NCBI RefSeq assembly: GCF_039543665.1
Contig: NZ_BAABKE010000009.1
Span: 30,028-94,027, forward strand
Reading direction: 5' to 3'
Source of the DNA: Wohlfahrtiimonas larvae
GTDB taxonomy: Bacteria; Pseudomonadota; Gammaproteobacteria; Cardiobacteriales; Wohlfahrtiimonadaceae
Length of the DNA: 64,000 nucleotides
The notes under the pieces are model-generated. The model had not been told where the DNA came from. It searched no databases and saw only the letters and a program-made list of their open reading frames with translations. Below are positions 36,045 through 45,378 of the stretch, in pieces; position 1 is the stretch's first letter; each line of letters begins with the position of its first letter. The translations under genes and the position numbers were made by a program.

Positions 36045-37025
36045 TTAAAACTTACGTGCAATTGAGTATTTTGCAAGTTCGATCAATGCTTCTTTGTACG
36101 GCGTATCTGCAATGGGGTCGATGGCTTTGATTGCCATTTCCACTTGCTCACATGCTTTTTGATATGTGTAAGTTAAAGATTCTGTACGCTCGATGATTTT
36201 TAAGATTTCATCCAATTGGCTTACATCTGCATTCAATAATGCATTACGCACCAATTCAGCTTCTTCAGGCGTACCTACTTGAATCGCACGAATCAATGGC
36301 AGTGTTGGTTTACCTTCAGCTAAGTCATCACCTGTATTTTTACCCATTTCTTCGGCTGTTGCAGTGTAATCCAAAATATCATCAATCAATTGAAATGCAG
36401 TGCCCACAAATTTTCCATATTCACGGAATGCTTCGATTTGATATTCAGGCTGGCCTGATGTTTCATAAGCCATGATGCCTGCAACTTCTGCGGCTGCTTC
36501 AAATAATTTTGCAGTTTTAGAATAGATCACGTTGAAGTAGTTTTCTTCTGTAATGTCAGGTTCTTTGATATTTAATAACTGTAGAACCTCACCTTCTGCA
36601 ATGCGATTAGTTGCTTGCGCTAATACGCGCATCACTTGCATTGAATCTAAATCCACCATCATTTGGAAAGCGCGCGTGTATAAAAAGTCACCCACTAAAA
36701 CGCTTGCTTCATTTCCCCAAATGGCATTGGCAGTTTCTTTGCCACGGCGCATATCTGAGTGATCCACAACATCATCATGCAACAATGTTGCTGTATGAAT
36801 GAATTCGATTAAAGCTGCTGCTGAAATATGTTTGTCACCTGTATATTGCGCTGCTTTTGCACATAATACAGTCATCATTGGACGTAAGCGTTTACCGCCT
36901 GACATAATGATATAAGCACCCAATTCATTAATTAATGCAACATCAGAAGATAATGCTGCCATGATTGATTCGTTAACTTTATTGAAATCTTCAGCAATTA
37001 ACGCTTGAACATTTTTGATTGACAT
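36045..37025 (-). CDS. ispB: polyprenyl (octaprenyl-type) diphosphate synthase
   Basis: A 326-residue trans-prenyltransferase that makes the quinone side chain from IPP and a short allylic diphosphate. The two aspartate-rich motifs are DDVVD in LLHDDVVDHSDMRRG (about 88-92) and DDILD in QLIDDILDYTA. The SGGKRLRP substrate site is near residue 43. The chain length cannot be read from sequence. It supplies ubiquinone, and perhaps rhodoquinone, for the Sdh complex encoded nearby. Confidence 0.93.
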   Translation of the reverse strand: MSIKNVQALIAEDFNKVNESIMAALSSDVALINELGAYIIMSGGKRLRPMMTVLCAKAAQYTGDKHISAAALIEFIHTATLLHDDVVDHSDMRRGKETANAIWGNEASVLVGDFLYTRAFQMMVDLDSMQVMRVLAQATNRIAEGEVLQLLNIKEPDITEENYFNVIYSKTAKLFEAAAEVAGIMAYETSGQPEYQIEAFREYGKFVGTAFQLIDDILDYTATAEEMGKNTGDDLAEGKPTLPLIRAIQVGTPEEAELVRNALLNADVSQLDEILKIIERTESLTYTYQKACEQVEMAIKAIDPIADTPYKEALIELAKYSIARKF

Positions 37026-37113
37026 CCAGTCGCCTCGGTTTCTCTTTTTACAATGAATTCATGTATTATAAGGGGTGTTTGTCAAAAAGTATTCATAACG
37101 GAAGAGATAATTT

Positions 37114-39150
37114 GTGATTCTTGAGCAAAACATCACACAATTGCCTGGGGTTGGGCCAAAAATGGCCAAAACTTTGGAAAAATTGCATATTCATACGATC
37201 CAAGATCTGATTTTTCATTTACCATATCGTTATCAGGATCGTACACGTTTGGTACCGATCGAAGCCCTTCGCATCGGCGATACGGCCATTGTAGAAGCGC
37301 GCGTTGTGAAAAAAGAGTTATCGCAAGGCAAACGCAAATATTTAACGGTGTGGATCAAAGATGGCACGGGATTGATGATGTTGAAGTTTTTCAACTTTAA
37401 TTCAGGCATGTTGAAAACCTTTGATGATGATGGTTTGATTCGAGCTTTTGGTGAAGTGAAAAAAGGCTATCCTTACTTGGAGATGGTGCATCCTGAATTT
37501 AAAGCCTTGCATGAAAATATTCCTGTGGAAGAGCGATTAACGCCTATTTATCCTTTAACGGCAGGTTTAACACAAAAGCAGATTCGTTCCATTATGGCTT
37601 CTGCCATGAAATTAATTACACCTGATTCTTTCCCAAGTTTTGTGAGCCAAAAATATTCGCTATCAGAAGCGCTCCATTATCTGCACAATCCACCACCTGA
37701 TGCGGATCTTTTTCAATTATCAGAAGGTTTGCATCCTTGGCAAAAGGCGTTAGCTTTGGAAGAAATATTGGCGTATCAATTGGCATTGAGCAGAGCAAGA
37801 GAGCAAGAATCACAAAAAGAGAGCATTCCCATTAAATTATCATTTGATGCAGAGAAAACATTGTTATCCGCATTGCCATATAAATTAACGAATGCACAAA
37901 ATCGTGTGATTGCAGAAATCAAAGAAGATTTAATGCAGGATAAACCAATGATGCGCTTAGTGCAGGGCGATGTAGGTTCAGGTAAAACGATCGTTGCAAC
38001 GGTTGCATTATTGCATGTTGCGATGATGAAGCAGCAAGCGATCATGATAGCGCCCACAGAATTATTGGCAGAGCAACATTATCTGACAATCAGCAAGCTA
38101 TTAACGCCCTTGGGAATTTCAGTGACATTTTTATCAGGTGGATTAACAGCGAAAGAGAAACGTATTCGCGGTGAAGCCATTAAAAATGGTGAGGCGCAAG
38201 TGATTGTCGGCACGCACGCAACTTTCCAAGAAAGCGTGGAATATTCATCTTTAGCATTAGTGATTGTGGATGAACAGCATCGCTTTGGTGTAGAACAGCG
38301 CTTAGCGTTGCAAGAGAAAAACCAATTACAACAACCGCACTTTTTGATGATGACAGCAACGCCGATTCCACGAACATTGGCAATGATCGCTTATGCGGAT
38401 TTGAAGCATTCCATTATTGATGAAAAACCTGCAAACCGAATTCCTATTACAACAACATTGGTGAATCATCAAAAGCGTGATCAATTAATTTCGCGTTTGG
38501 CATTGCAATGTGCTGAAGGCGTGCAAGCTTATTGGGTTTGTACCCTGATTGAATCCAATGAAACATTAACAGCGCAAGCGGCAGAAGAAAGCCATCATTT
38601 ATTGGAGGAATCTTTGCCTGATTTACGCATTGGTTTATTGCATGGCAAGATGAAGCCTAAAGATAAAGAATCCATCATGCAATCCTTTAAAAATCATGAG
38701 TTGGATGTATTGGTGGCAACAACGGTGATCGAAGTTGGCGTGGATGTGCCAAATGCCTCTATCATGATCATTGAAAATGCGGAGCGCTTAGGTTTATTCC
38801 AATTGCATCAATTGCGTGGGCGAGTTGGGCGCGGTAGTAAAGCATCATTCTGTTTGTTGATGTATGAGCCGCCATTATCCCAAGTGGCACAAGAACGCTT
38901 ACGAATATTACAACAAACAGAAGATGGCTTTGTGATCGCAGAAAAAGATCTAGAATTGCGTGGCACAGGCGAAATCATTGGTACGAAACAAACGGGAGAA
39001 GTGACATTTAAAGTTGCGAATATTTTCCAACATAAAGACATCATTGAAAAAGCACAAAAAATGGTACCAAAGCTATTGGATAACGATGAAATTGTGAATG
39101 GCTTGATCAAGCGCTGGTTAAATCATCGTACGCAGTTTATTCATGTGTAA
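37114..39150 (+). CDS. recG: ATP-dependent DNA helicase RecG
   Basis: A 678-residue SF2 helicase that remodels stalled forks and branch-migrates Holliday junctions. The N-terminal wedge domain begins TQLPGVGPKMAKTLEKLHI. Walker A is GDVGSGKT at 286-293, the DExH box is DEQH at 386-389, and motif VI has QLRGRVGRG with a following TRG-like ELRGTGEIIGTKQTG. The start is a GTG at 37114 with GAAGAG upstream. Divergent to ispB. Confidence 0.96.
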   Translation: MILEQNITQLPGVGPKMAKTLEKLHIHTIQDLIFHLPYRYQDRTRLVPIEALRIGDTAIVEARVVKKELSQGKRKYLTVWIKDGTGLMMLKFFNFNSGMLKTFDDDGLIRAFGEVKKGYPYLEMVHPEFKALHENIPVEERLTPIYPLTAGLTQKQIRSIMASAMKLITPDSFPSFVSQKYSLSEALHYLHNPPPDADLFQLSEGLHPWQKALALEEILAYQLALSRAREQESQKESIPIKLSFDAEKTLLSALPYKLTNAQNRVIAEIKEDLMQDKPMMRLVQGDVGSGKTIVATVALLHVAMMKQQAIMIAPTELLAEQHYLTISKLLTPLGISVTFLSGGLTAKEKRIRGEAIKNGEAQVIVGTHATFQESVEYSSLALVIVDEQHRFGVEQRLALQEKNQLQQPHFLMMTATPIPRTLAMIAYADLKHSIIDEKPANRIPITTTLVNHQKRDQLISRLALQCAEGVQAYWVCTLIESNETLTAQAAEESHHLLEESLPDLRIGLLHGKMKPKDKESIMQSFKNHELDVLVATTVIEVGVDVPNASIMIIENAERLGLFQLHQLRGRVGRGSKASFCLLMYEPPLSQVAQERLRILQQTEDGFVIAEKDLELRGTGEIIGTKQTGEVTFKVANIFQHKDIIEKAQKMVPKLLDNDEIVNGLIKRWLNHRTQFIHV

Positions 39151-39240
39151 GAGAAAATATAGATAAATCATAAGCATTAAAATTATTCGTTATAATCATC
39201 CTAGGTAAAAATTAATGTCACAGTTAATTTAGGAAAAATA

Positions 39241-39966
39241 ATGATAGAACATTATAAGAATGAAACTGATCGAGAATTGGTGAAAGTTGAATGTGCAGAG
39301 GAAAATATTCCTGAATATTTAAAAGAAGTTTACGATTGGGCTTATGTGAATCCTAAATATGTTCGTTTTTTAGATCATGATGCTACAGTTTGGAGTTTAT
39401 TGTTTTTAAATGCAGGGCGATTGATGAATCGTTATTTGGATTTAATTGAACCTGGTATGCGCGTTTGGCAAGTGGCACACGTTTATGGATCGTTGGTTGT
39501 GGATGTTGCCAATAAAGTAGGGAAGGATGGCGAGTTTCATTTAACAGATTGTACGCCAGTGCAACTAGAGCAAGCGCATAGAAAGTTAAATAGTTTTAGC
39601 CAAGCTAAGGTGATTGCTTCTGATGCTGCTTTGTATCAAGCAGATCAGCCTTTTGATTTAGTCTGTAGTTTTATGTTGCTCCACGAAGTGCCTGAAGATA
39701 TGAAACATAAAATTGTGGATCGTATGTTGGATAATGTTGCTGAAAATGGCAAAGTAGTTTTTGTGGATTATCATCAACCTAAGAAATATTGGCAGCCCTT
39801 TCGTACAATTTTACAGTTAGTGAACCATTATTTAGAACCATTTTCTAAAGCATTGTGGGAAAATGAGATTCAAAGTTATGCTAGCCGAAAAGATGAATTT
39901 GATTGGCAAAAAGAGACAATTTTTGGTGGTGTTTATCAATGTGTGATTGCAACTCGGAAGAAATGA
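39241..39966 (+). CDS. RquA-like SAM-dependent methyltransferase-fold protein
   Basis: A 241-residue class I SAM-binding protein. VYDWAYVNPKYVRFLDHD (30-47) and RVWQVAHVYG (74-83, replacing the normal GxGxG motif) match the pattern I know from RquA, the enzyme that turns ubiquinone into rhodoquinone. LLHE (146-149) and VDYHQP (175-180) fit too. RquA uses SAM as amino donor rather than methyl donor. Rhodoquinone supports fumarate reduction, and the sdh genes are 5 kb away. Whether this is true RquA or a related methyltransferase is open. Start at ATG 39241 after AGGAAAA. It overlaps the next gene. Confidence 0.6.
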   Translation: MIEHYKNETDRELVKVECAEENIPEYLKEVYDWAYVNPKYVRFLDHDATVWSLLFLNAGRLMNRYLDLIEPGMRVWQVAHVYGSLVVDVANKVGKDGEFHLTDCTPVQLEQAHRKLNSFSQAKVIASDAALYQADQPFDLVCSFMLLHEVPEDMKHKIVDRMLDNVAENGKVVFVDYHQPKKYWQPFRTILQLVNHYLEPFSKALWENEIQSYASRKDEFDWQKETIFGGVYQCVIATRKK

Positions 39967-40385
39967 TGAAAAAGATTTTATTATTAGTGGGTATTTTAAG
40001 TATTGTGACGGGTTGTTCAACTTATGGTGATGCAAAACCAGTTGCACAAATTATGCCTGACAATGGTTATGGTTCGATCACGTTGGCAGATGGTTCAGTT
40101 TATTCAGGGGAAATCAAAGATTCACAAGCTACTGGTTTTGGTACAGTTAAGTCAAAAGATGCTGTTTATACAGGCGCTGTAAAAAATGGTAAGCCCCACG
40201 GATTTGGTCAAACAGTGACAAATGATGGGGCGATTTATGATGGTGAGCATGTGAATGGTGAGTTACATGGTCGTGGTAAACTCACATTAAGTGATGGTTC
40301 TTTCTTTATCGGTACCATGAAGCATAACAAAGTTTATAAAGGCACAATGCATTTCACAGATGGCCGCACGATGCCAATTATTTAA
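39966..40385 (+). CDS. MORN-repeat lipoprotein
   Basis: A 139-residue protein with a lipoprotein signal (IVTGC, lipidated Cys17), then at least four MORN repeats from about residue 34 (YGSITLADGSVYSGEIKD, FGTVKSKDAVYTGAVKNG, FGQTVTNDGAIYDGEHVNG, RGKLTLSDGSFFIG). MORN repeats usually bind lipids or proteins. The ATG overlaps the stop of the RquA-like gene, implying coupled translation. A second ATG three bases upstream is possible. Confidence 0.82.
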   Translation: MKKILLLVGILSIVTGCSTYGDAKPVAQIMPDNGYGSITLADGSVYSGEIKDSQATGFGTVKSKDAVYTGAVKNGKPHGFGQTVTNDGAIYDGEHVNGELHGRGKLTLSDGSFFIGTMKHNKVYKGTMHFTDGRTMPII

Positions 40386-40407
40386 GAAATAGAATATTGT
40401 GGCTGAA

Positions 40408-41259
40408 TTAATCAGCCCAGAGCAATTCACCTTTGCCCATAAAACGGTTTTGTCCGCCAATCCAGATCTCTTGGTTGGCTGTGACTTTTAAGAATAAGAC
40501 ATTTTCACGGCCTAATAAACAGCCTTGGCGAATTGTCCATTCAAAGTTATTGTTACCTTCTAAAACTTGTAAACCACCCAAATTAGAGCATGCTGAGCCT
40601 GTACCGCTATCTTCACCCAATGCCCCATTTTTAAAGTATAAGTAACGTGTATAAACATTGTCATGATCTCTCGCCCAAAGATAGATCATTGTTCTACCTG
40701 CATACAATGTTGCATGCTTTTGAAAGAGATCAAGATTAATTTGAATAGAATCTACGGCATTTGCATCGCTCAGTTCTACAATCAGCTGTTCACTGCCTGT
40801 ATTCAACCATTGAGGTGCGCTAACAATTTGTGATTCAGGAATATTTAGCATTTGGCTTGTTAATGGAATATCTAAAGTGCTTGCACGTTGTTTAGGTGTG
40901 ATAGGGGCTTTGATCCAATAAATTTGTTGATGTTGATCGATTTGAACATTAACAGTACCTGCTAATGTTTCTAGGCTATCGGTACAGGATGAGTTTTTTA
41001 ATTTTTTGATAATTTGTAAAGCACCAATGATAGGATGGCCTGCAAATGGTAATTCTTGCATCGGAGTATAGATATGCAATTTAGGAGAATCATTATTCAA
41101 ATTTTCAATGAAAACAGTTTCAGATTGATTCATCATTGTTGCTATTTTTTGCATCGCAGTTTGTGATAATGTTTTTTTTAAAACAAAAACAGGCAGCGGA
41201 TTGCCTTTATCTTGTTCAGTAGTAAAAACATTGATCCAATAATAATTTAAAGATTGCAT
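40408..41259 (-). CDS. PhzF-family isomerase
   Basis: A 283-residue protein of the PhzF/diaminopimelate-epimerase fold. The conserved catalytic glutamate is Glu47 in NQSETVF. PFAGHPIIGA and EDSGTGSACSNLGG give the two other family motifs. No phenazine genes are present, so the name only marks the family; substrates are generally unknown in such isolated copies. It is convergent with the MORN lipoprotein gene. Confidence 0.85.
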   Translation of the reverse strand: MQSLNYYWINVFTTEQDKGNPLPVFVLKKTLSQTAMQKIATMMNQSETVFIENLNNDSPKLHIYTPMQELPFAGHPIIGALQIIKKLKNSSCTDSLETLAGTVNVQIDQHQQIYWIKAPITPKQRASTLDIPLTSQMLNIPESQIVSAPQWLNTGSEQLIVELSDANAVDSIQINLDLFQKHATLYAGRTMIYLWARDHDNVYTRYLYFKNGALGEDSGTGSACSNLGGLQVLEGNNNFEWTIRQGCLLGRENVLFLKVTANQEIWIGGQNRFMGKGELLWAD

Positions 41260-41361
41260 AAAAGTTCCAATATTTTTAATTCATAGTATAAGTTAATTGT
41301 AGGATAATTTAGAAAGATATTTGATGTCGTTACAGTTATTTGAATCAATGATGGATATAAC

Positions 41362-41877
41362 ATGAAAAAATGGATAGTAGTGATTGCAATATTATTTTTG
41401 CAAGGATGTATGGGGAATTTTCTCGTACATCAGGCAGAAGGAGTGGCAAGGTTTGATGATGTGGTAAGTATGCCTGTCAAAGAAGCTATCGGGCAGCGTG
41501 TTTATGTTGGTGGTGAAATTGTGATTATTGATGTGAATCAAAAGCAGATGGAACTGATTAAACGCACAATCAATAGTTCAGGTTATCCTGTGCAAGGTAC
41601 GAACATACTGAATGAACGTATTGTTGTTACCTTTACACCAGAAGTGCGTTTTGATTTTGATGGCACAGTGATTGGTGATCGTGTTGTGGTTTTAGGCAAT
41701 GTTGAAAGCTTGAGTAAAGAAAATATTGCGGGCAATGACATGATAATCTTAAAGGTGAAGGCAAATGATTACCGTGCTTGGACAAGCCAATTCCCAAATA
41801 AATATGATAATAATCGTTGGGAATTTAGTTCTGGGCGTTATCTCTATCCACGTCGAACAACAGACAGTGCTGAGTAA
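41362..41877 (+). CDS. Slp-like outer-membrane lipoprotein
   Basis: A 171-residue lipoprotein (LQGC lipobox, Cys16). The body, with IGQRVYVGGEIVIIDVNQKQ, GTVIGDRVVVLGNVES and a C-terminal KANDYRAW segment, resembles the Slp/YeaY starvation lipoproteins. The match is by pattern only. It is followed 24 bases later by an outer-membrane barrel gene on the same strand, so the two probably form an operon. Confidence 0.6.
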   Translation: MKKWIVVIAILFLQGCMGNFLVHQAEGVARFDDVVSMPVKEAIGQRVYVGGEIVIIDVNQKQMELIKRTINSSGYPVQGTNILNERIVVTFTPEVRFDFDGTVIGDRVVVLGNVESLSKENIAGNDMIILKVKANDYRAWTSQFPNKYDNNRWEFSSGRYLYPRRTTDSAE

Positions 41878-41901
41878 ACTATTCTATATTGGAGGTAACT
41901 C

Positions 41902-42666
41902 ATGTTACAAAAGTATCAAATAATCCCTTTAGTAGTGCTATTAAGCCTTGGTTTGGCTTCTGTTGCTCATTCGGATGAGATGATAGATAACGATAATGAG
42001 TGGCGACTCAGCCTTGCGCCATATATTTGGGCTGCAAGTGTGCGTGGGGATGCTGGGCATCCAAGAGTTGGTACGCATTTTGTAAAATCAAGTTTTTCAG
42101 ATATTGTAAATGATGTTGATTTAGCTGCGATGGTTATGGGATCAGCCCGCAAGGGACGTTATAGTATATTGATGGATTTTATGTATATTCATGGAAAAGT
42201 TACGCAGAGATTACCAGTCAATATACCAGCATCACATATTTTGGCTAAAGGTAAGGTTATGAGCGGATTTGTAGGGGCAGGCTATACCATTTATTCAACA
42301 GATACAGTGAGATTAGATACTGTCTTAGGTTTACGTGGTTGGCATGCTGATGTTGATTTAGGTTTGCGTGGTGGGCCATTGAATGGTATTTCTGCTACAA
42401 CCAAAAAGAATTGGATGGATGTCACAGCCGGGCTTCGTGGCTTATATCGATTCAATGATGATTTATCTGTCACATATTGGAGCTTAGCAGGTGGCGGGCA
42501 AGCCAAATCTGATTGGGATTTAGCTTTGTTAGGCAATTGGGCGATTAATAAAGATCTGACTATAACGGCAGGTTATCGTGCAATTGGTGTGGATTATCGT
42601 AAAAATGGCTATGTGTACGATATTGTCCAGCAAGGCCCAATGATTGGTTTAACTTTTAAATTCTAG
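41902..42666 (+). CDS. outer-membrane beta-barrel protein
   Basis: A 254-residue protein with a signal peptide (about 1-24, after SVAHS). Amphipathic strands are evident, such as WRLSLAPYIWAASVRGD, and the C-terminus ends in ...GLTFKF with a final Phe, as in barrels inserted by BAM. It resembles uncharacterised barrel families with the LxPYxWA start. The function is unknown. A TTGGAGG Shine-Dalgarno precedes the start. Confidence 0.72.
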   Translation: MLQKYQIIPLVVLLSLGLASVAHSDEMIDNDNEWRLSLAPYIWAASVRGDAGHPRVGTHFVKSSFSDIVNDVDLAAMVMGSARKGRYSILMDFMYIHGKVTQRLPVNIPASHILAKGKVMSGFVGAGYTIYSTDTVRLDTVLGLRGWHADVDLGLRGGPLNGISATTKKNWMDVTAGLRGLYRFNDDLSVTYWSLAGGGQAKSDWDLALLGNWAINKDLTITAGYRAIGVDYRKNGYVYDIVQQGPMIGLTFKF

Positions 42667-42671
42667 AGTAA

Positions 42672-43025
42672 TTATTTCTGAGCCTTTTGAATTAAAAAGG
42701 CTTGTAAAATACCTGCATGTTGATTTTCAGGATCTTTCTCGGCAGTTAATAATGTCACTGTTTCATTTTGTATTTTAGGAATTAATGGTAGCCAAGCCTC
42801 TCGATTTGCTTCTAATTCGGCTAAATACATTCCCTTAAATACTGAAAATTGGTCACGATTAGCATGATACCATTTTCGTAATTCTGTGGATGGCGTAATG
42901 GTTTTATTCCATTCATCCATGATTAAATCAGCCTTTTTAACGCCTCTCGGCCATAAACGATCGACTAAAACTCGATAGCCATCGCTTTCTGTTGTGGCTT
43001 CATAAACTCTTTTACATTGGATCAT
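42672..43025 (-). CDS. DUF488 family protein (YeaO-like)
   Basis: A 117-residue protein of the DUF488 family. The conserved stretches are RVYEATTESDGYRVLVDRLWPRGV and RKWYHANRDQFSVFKGMYLAEL. The biochemical function is not settled. It ends only five bases from the barrel gene in the convergent direction and lies 27 bases after an orphan secreted protein gene. Confidence 0.88.
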   Translation of the reverse strand: MIQCKRVYEATTESDGYRVLVDRLWPRGVKKADLIMDEWNKTITPSTELRKWYHANRDQFSVFKGMYLAELEANREAWLPLIPKIQNETVTLLTAEKDPENQHAGILQAFLIQKAQK

Positions 43026-43052
43026 TGGTTAATATTCCATGATTCATGACTA

Positions 43053-43877
43053 TTAAAAATCATGTTTAATCTTGGTAGGATGATTTTGTTTATCTTTTAG
43101 AACAGCAGGTGAATCAAAAAGCTGAATGTTAATACTAGCATCAGATTCTGATGAAAAACCTAGAAGTTCAATTGGAAGGTATGGTTTATAGGGCTTACAT
43201 TTTTCTGAAAATGCAGTATGAAGATCATAACTGCTAACTATGTGAGAAGATCTGTCACATATGTCAGAGTGTTTAAGAAACTGGCAGTTTATAGCATCAT
43301 TACATAGCCATAAATATTTATAAGCGAAGGTATTGTCAGTTGTATCATTGAACGTTTTATAAAGTGGGAATAATGGTGGTGCTAGGTGTTCCGTTATTGT
43401 TGCGCCAAAATTTATTATATAGCTTTTAATAGAATCGTTAAATTTATAAGTTATCCAATGTAAATAACCAAGTTGATTGTTAGATGTATTATTCAAAATA
43501 TGAAGATTAAAATAAGCATTGGCACTTGCTTCTGATGGAAAACCAAAACCTAAAGCAAAATAACGTTGATAACTATCATCATCTATTTCGCCATGAGAGA
43601 TCCAAATAGGTTTGTCATCTATTCCTATAGTAATAAAATTGAGTGTTTCCTGTGATGCATTATGTATTGTTGCTGTTGTTTTAATGCGTTTAGATATTGA
43701 GCTTTTTTGCAAAATTTTTGGGAGATTTTTACTGATTGGCTGGTCATTGAGAGCATTAGCATACAATCCTGAATTATCATAAGTAAAAGTATCATCGATG
43801 ATTTTATTTAATCTTGTGGTGTGGGCAAATGATAATGATGCAGTTAAACAAAGACTTAATATAGTTATTATTTTCAT
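43053..43877 (-). CDS. uncharacterised secreted protein
   Basis: A 274-residue protein I do not recognise. A signal peptide (residues 1-18, cut after SLSFA) sends it to the periplasm or beyond. The rest is rich in Asn, Ile and Tyr and contains about four cysteines in the second half (LWLCNDAINCQFLKHSDICD), probably paired. It follows the DUF1287 gene by 17 bases on the minus strand and may be co-transcribed with it. Confidence 0.65.
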   Translation of the reverse strand: MKIITILSLCLTASLSFAHTTRLNKIIDDTFTYDNSGLYANALNDQPISKNLPKILQKSSISKRIKTTATIHNASQETLNFITIGIDDKPIWISHGEIDDDSYQRYFALGFGFPSEASANAYFNLHILNNTSNNQLGYLHWITYKFNDSIKSYIINFGATITEHLAPPLFPLYKTFNDTTDNTFAYKYLWLCNDAINCQFLKHSDICDRSSHIVSSYDLHTAFSEKCKPYKPYLPIELLGFSSESDASINIQLFDSPAVLKDKQNHPTKIKHDF

Positions 43878-43894
43878 TGATATTGCGCTTTATT

Positions 43895-44467
43895 TTATGG
43901 TTGATAACGATAATGCCCAGTCATTTTCCAATTAAATAGAACATCTTCGGGGACTTGCCCAAAGCCAATATTGTGAACCACTAAAGGTCGTTTGCCATCT
44001 TTAGATTTTTGATCAATCACAATGCCAATATGTGGCAAGCCATTATCTAAGCGCCATGAAACAATATCACCAGCTTTATAATCTTCTGCATTTTTAGATA
44101 AGGATAGCGATTTACCATTACGTTCAAAGAATTTCTCTAAATTAGGCACACGGCGATGATCAATATTACGATCAGTAGATTTTAATCCCCACATTCTTTG
44201 GCTAGGATATTGGTTGAAATTTTGTTTCATATCTTCATGCACAAGCTTTTGAAGATCAATATCTAGCTTGCGATAAGCACGGATTACAACATCAGTGCAA
44301 ACACCACGATTAGGCGAAACATCACCATTAGGATAATCAATTTTTTCATAACGGCCATCGTAGATCACTAAGCGATTAACAATGGATTTGGCAGCATCAG
44401 AAACATCATTGGCGAAGCTGAAAGAAGCGGATGCAAGTAAAACAGCAAGTGATATTTGTTTGATCAT
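43895..44467 (-). CDS. DUF1287 secreted protein (NlpC/P60-like fold)
   Basis: A 190-residue secreted protein. The signal peptide starts at MIKQISLAVLLASASFSFA. The family blocks are all present: GVCTDVVIRAYRKL, NIDHRRVPNLEKFF, GDIVSWRLDNGLPHIGIV and VHNIGFG. The Cys, His and nearby polar residues suggest a cysteine amidase or peptidase. Family activity is not established, to my knowledge. ATG 44467 gives the clean signal peptide; an upstream ATG at 44479 would add four residues. Confidence 0.85.
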   Translation of the reverse strand: MIKQISLAVLLASASFSFANDVSDAAKSIVNRLVIYDGRYEKIDYPNGDVSPNRGVCTDVVIRAYRKLDIDLQKLVHEDMKQNFNQYPSQRMWGLKSTDRNIDHRRVPNLEKFFERNGKSLSLSKNAEDYKAGDIVSWRLDNGLPHIGIVIDQKSKDGKRPLVVHNIGFGQVPEDVLFNWKMTGHYRYQP

Positions 44468-44536
44468 GATAGTGAGCATTCTGATAATTATGATTGCACT
44501 ATTATAGTGCAACTGAATAAAGAAGCATCATGAAAT

Positions 44537-44565
44537 AAAAAAGGAAGCTTAAAGCTTCCTTTTTT
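44537..44565. terminator. terminator after sdhB
   Basis: A symmetrical hairpin, AAAAAAGGAAGCTT and AAGCTTCCTTTTTT with a single A between, giving T-runs on both strands. It lies downstream of sdhB on the minus strand and upstream of the DUF1287 gene. It thus separates those two transcription units. Confidence 0.88.
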
Positions 44566-44586
44566 GATTGATCTAAGAAATGAATC

Positions 44587-45366
44587 TTAGTTGTGTCTTG
44601 CGACCATCAATTTTTTGATCTCTGCGATTGCTTTAGCAGGGTTCAAACCTTTAGGGCAAGTTTTAGTACAGTTCATGATCGTGTGGCAACGATATAGTTT
44701 GAATGGGTCTTCCAATTCAGCTAAACGCTCGCCTTGGTATTCATCACGTGAATCCATGATGAAACGATATGCTTGTAGTAAAACAGCAGGGCCTAAGTAT
44801 TTATCAGAGTTCCACCAGTAGCTTGGGCAAGATGTAGAGCAGCTTGCACATAAGATACATTCATAAGAACCATCCAACTTGCGGCGCTCTTCGATAGATT
44901 GTAAGCGTTCACGTGGTGGATTGGGTGTATCTGATTGCAACCAAGGTTGAACAGATGCGTGCTGTGCATAGAAATGCGTTAAGTCAGGCACTAAGTCCTT
45001 AATAACTGGCATGTGCGGTAATGGTGCAATGCGTACTTCGTTGCCATCAATGGATTCGATTGCTTTTGTACAAGCCAAAGTATTCGTACCATCAATGTTC
45101 ATTGCACATGAACCACAAACACCTTCACGACATGAACGGCGTAATGTCAAAGTTGGATCAATTTCATTTTTGATCTTCAACAATGCATCTAAAACCATTG
45201 GACCACATTCGTCCATATTTACTTCATAACGATCAAAACGTGGATTTTCACCTGTATCAGGATTCCAACGATAGATTTTAAATACACGCTTATTAGCGCC
45301 TTCTGCTTTAAAATATTGTCCATTTTCTTTGACAATAGAATTTGCAGGTAATTTAAACTCAGCCAT
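44587..45366 (-). CDS. sdhB: succinate dehydrogenase iron-sulfur subunit
   Basis: A 259-residue subunit carrying electrons from SdhA to quinone. The 2Fe-2S ligands are in CREGVCGSCAMNIDGTNTLAC, the 4Fe-4S in CILCASCSTSC and the 3Fe-4S in CHTIMNCTKTCPKG. ATG 45366 has AGGAT nine bases upstream; an in-frame TTG at 45372 is less likely. It ends the sdhCDAB operon. Confidence 0.97.
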   Translation of the reverse strand: MAEFKLPANSIVKENGQYFKAEGANKRVFKIYRWNPDTGENPRFDRYEVNMDECGPMVLDALLKIKNEIDPTLTLRRSCREGVCGSCAMNIDGTNTLACTKAIESIDGNEVRIAPLPHMPVIKDLVPDLTHFYAQHASVQPWLQSDTPNPPRERLQSIEERRKLDGSYECILCASCSTSCPSYWWNSDKYLGPAVLLQAYRFIMDSRDEYQGERLAELEDPFKLYRCHTIMNCTKTCPKGLNPAKAIAEIKKLMVARHN

Positions 45367-45378
45367 AACCAATATCCT

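Noticed and set aside
37065..37085. TTGACA and TATAAT on the minus strand upstream of ispB
   Set aside because: Both hexamers are perfect, but only nine bases separate them, far too few for a sigma-70 promoter. The TATAAT might still be a -10 with another -35, which I could not see.
42681..42702. Inverted repeat AGCCTTTT/AAAAAGGCT as a terminator for the barrel gene
   Set aside because: It lies inside the end of the DUF488 gene and is not followed by a T-run on the plus strand. It could still act weakly, but I did not call it.
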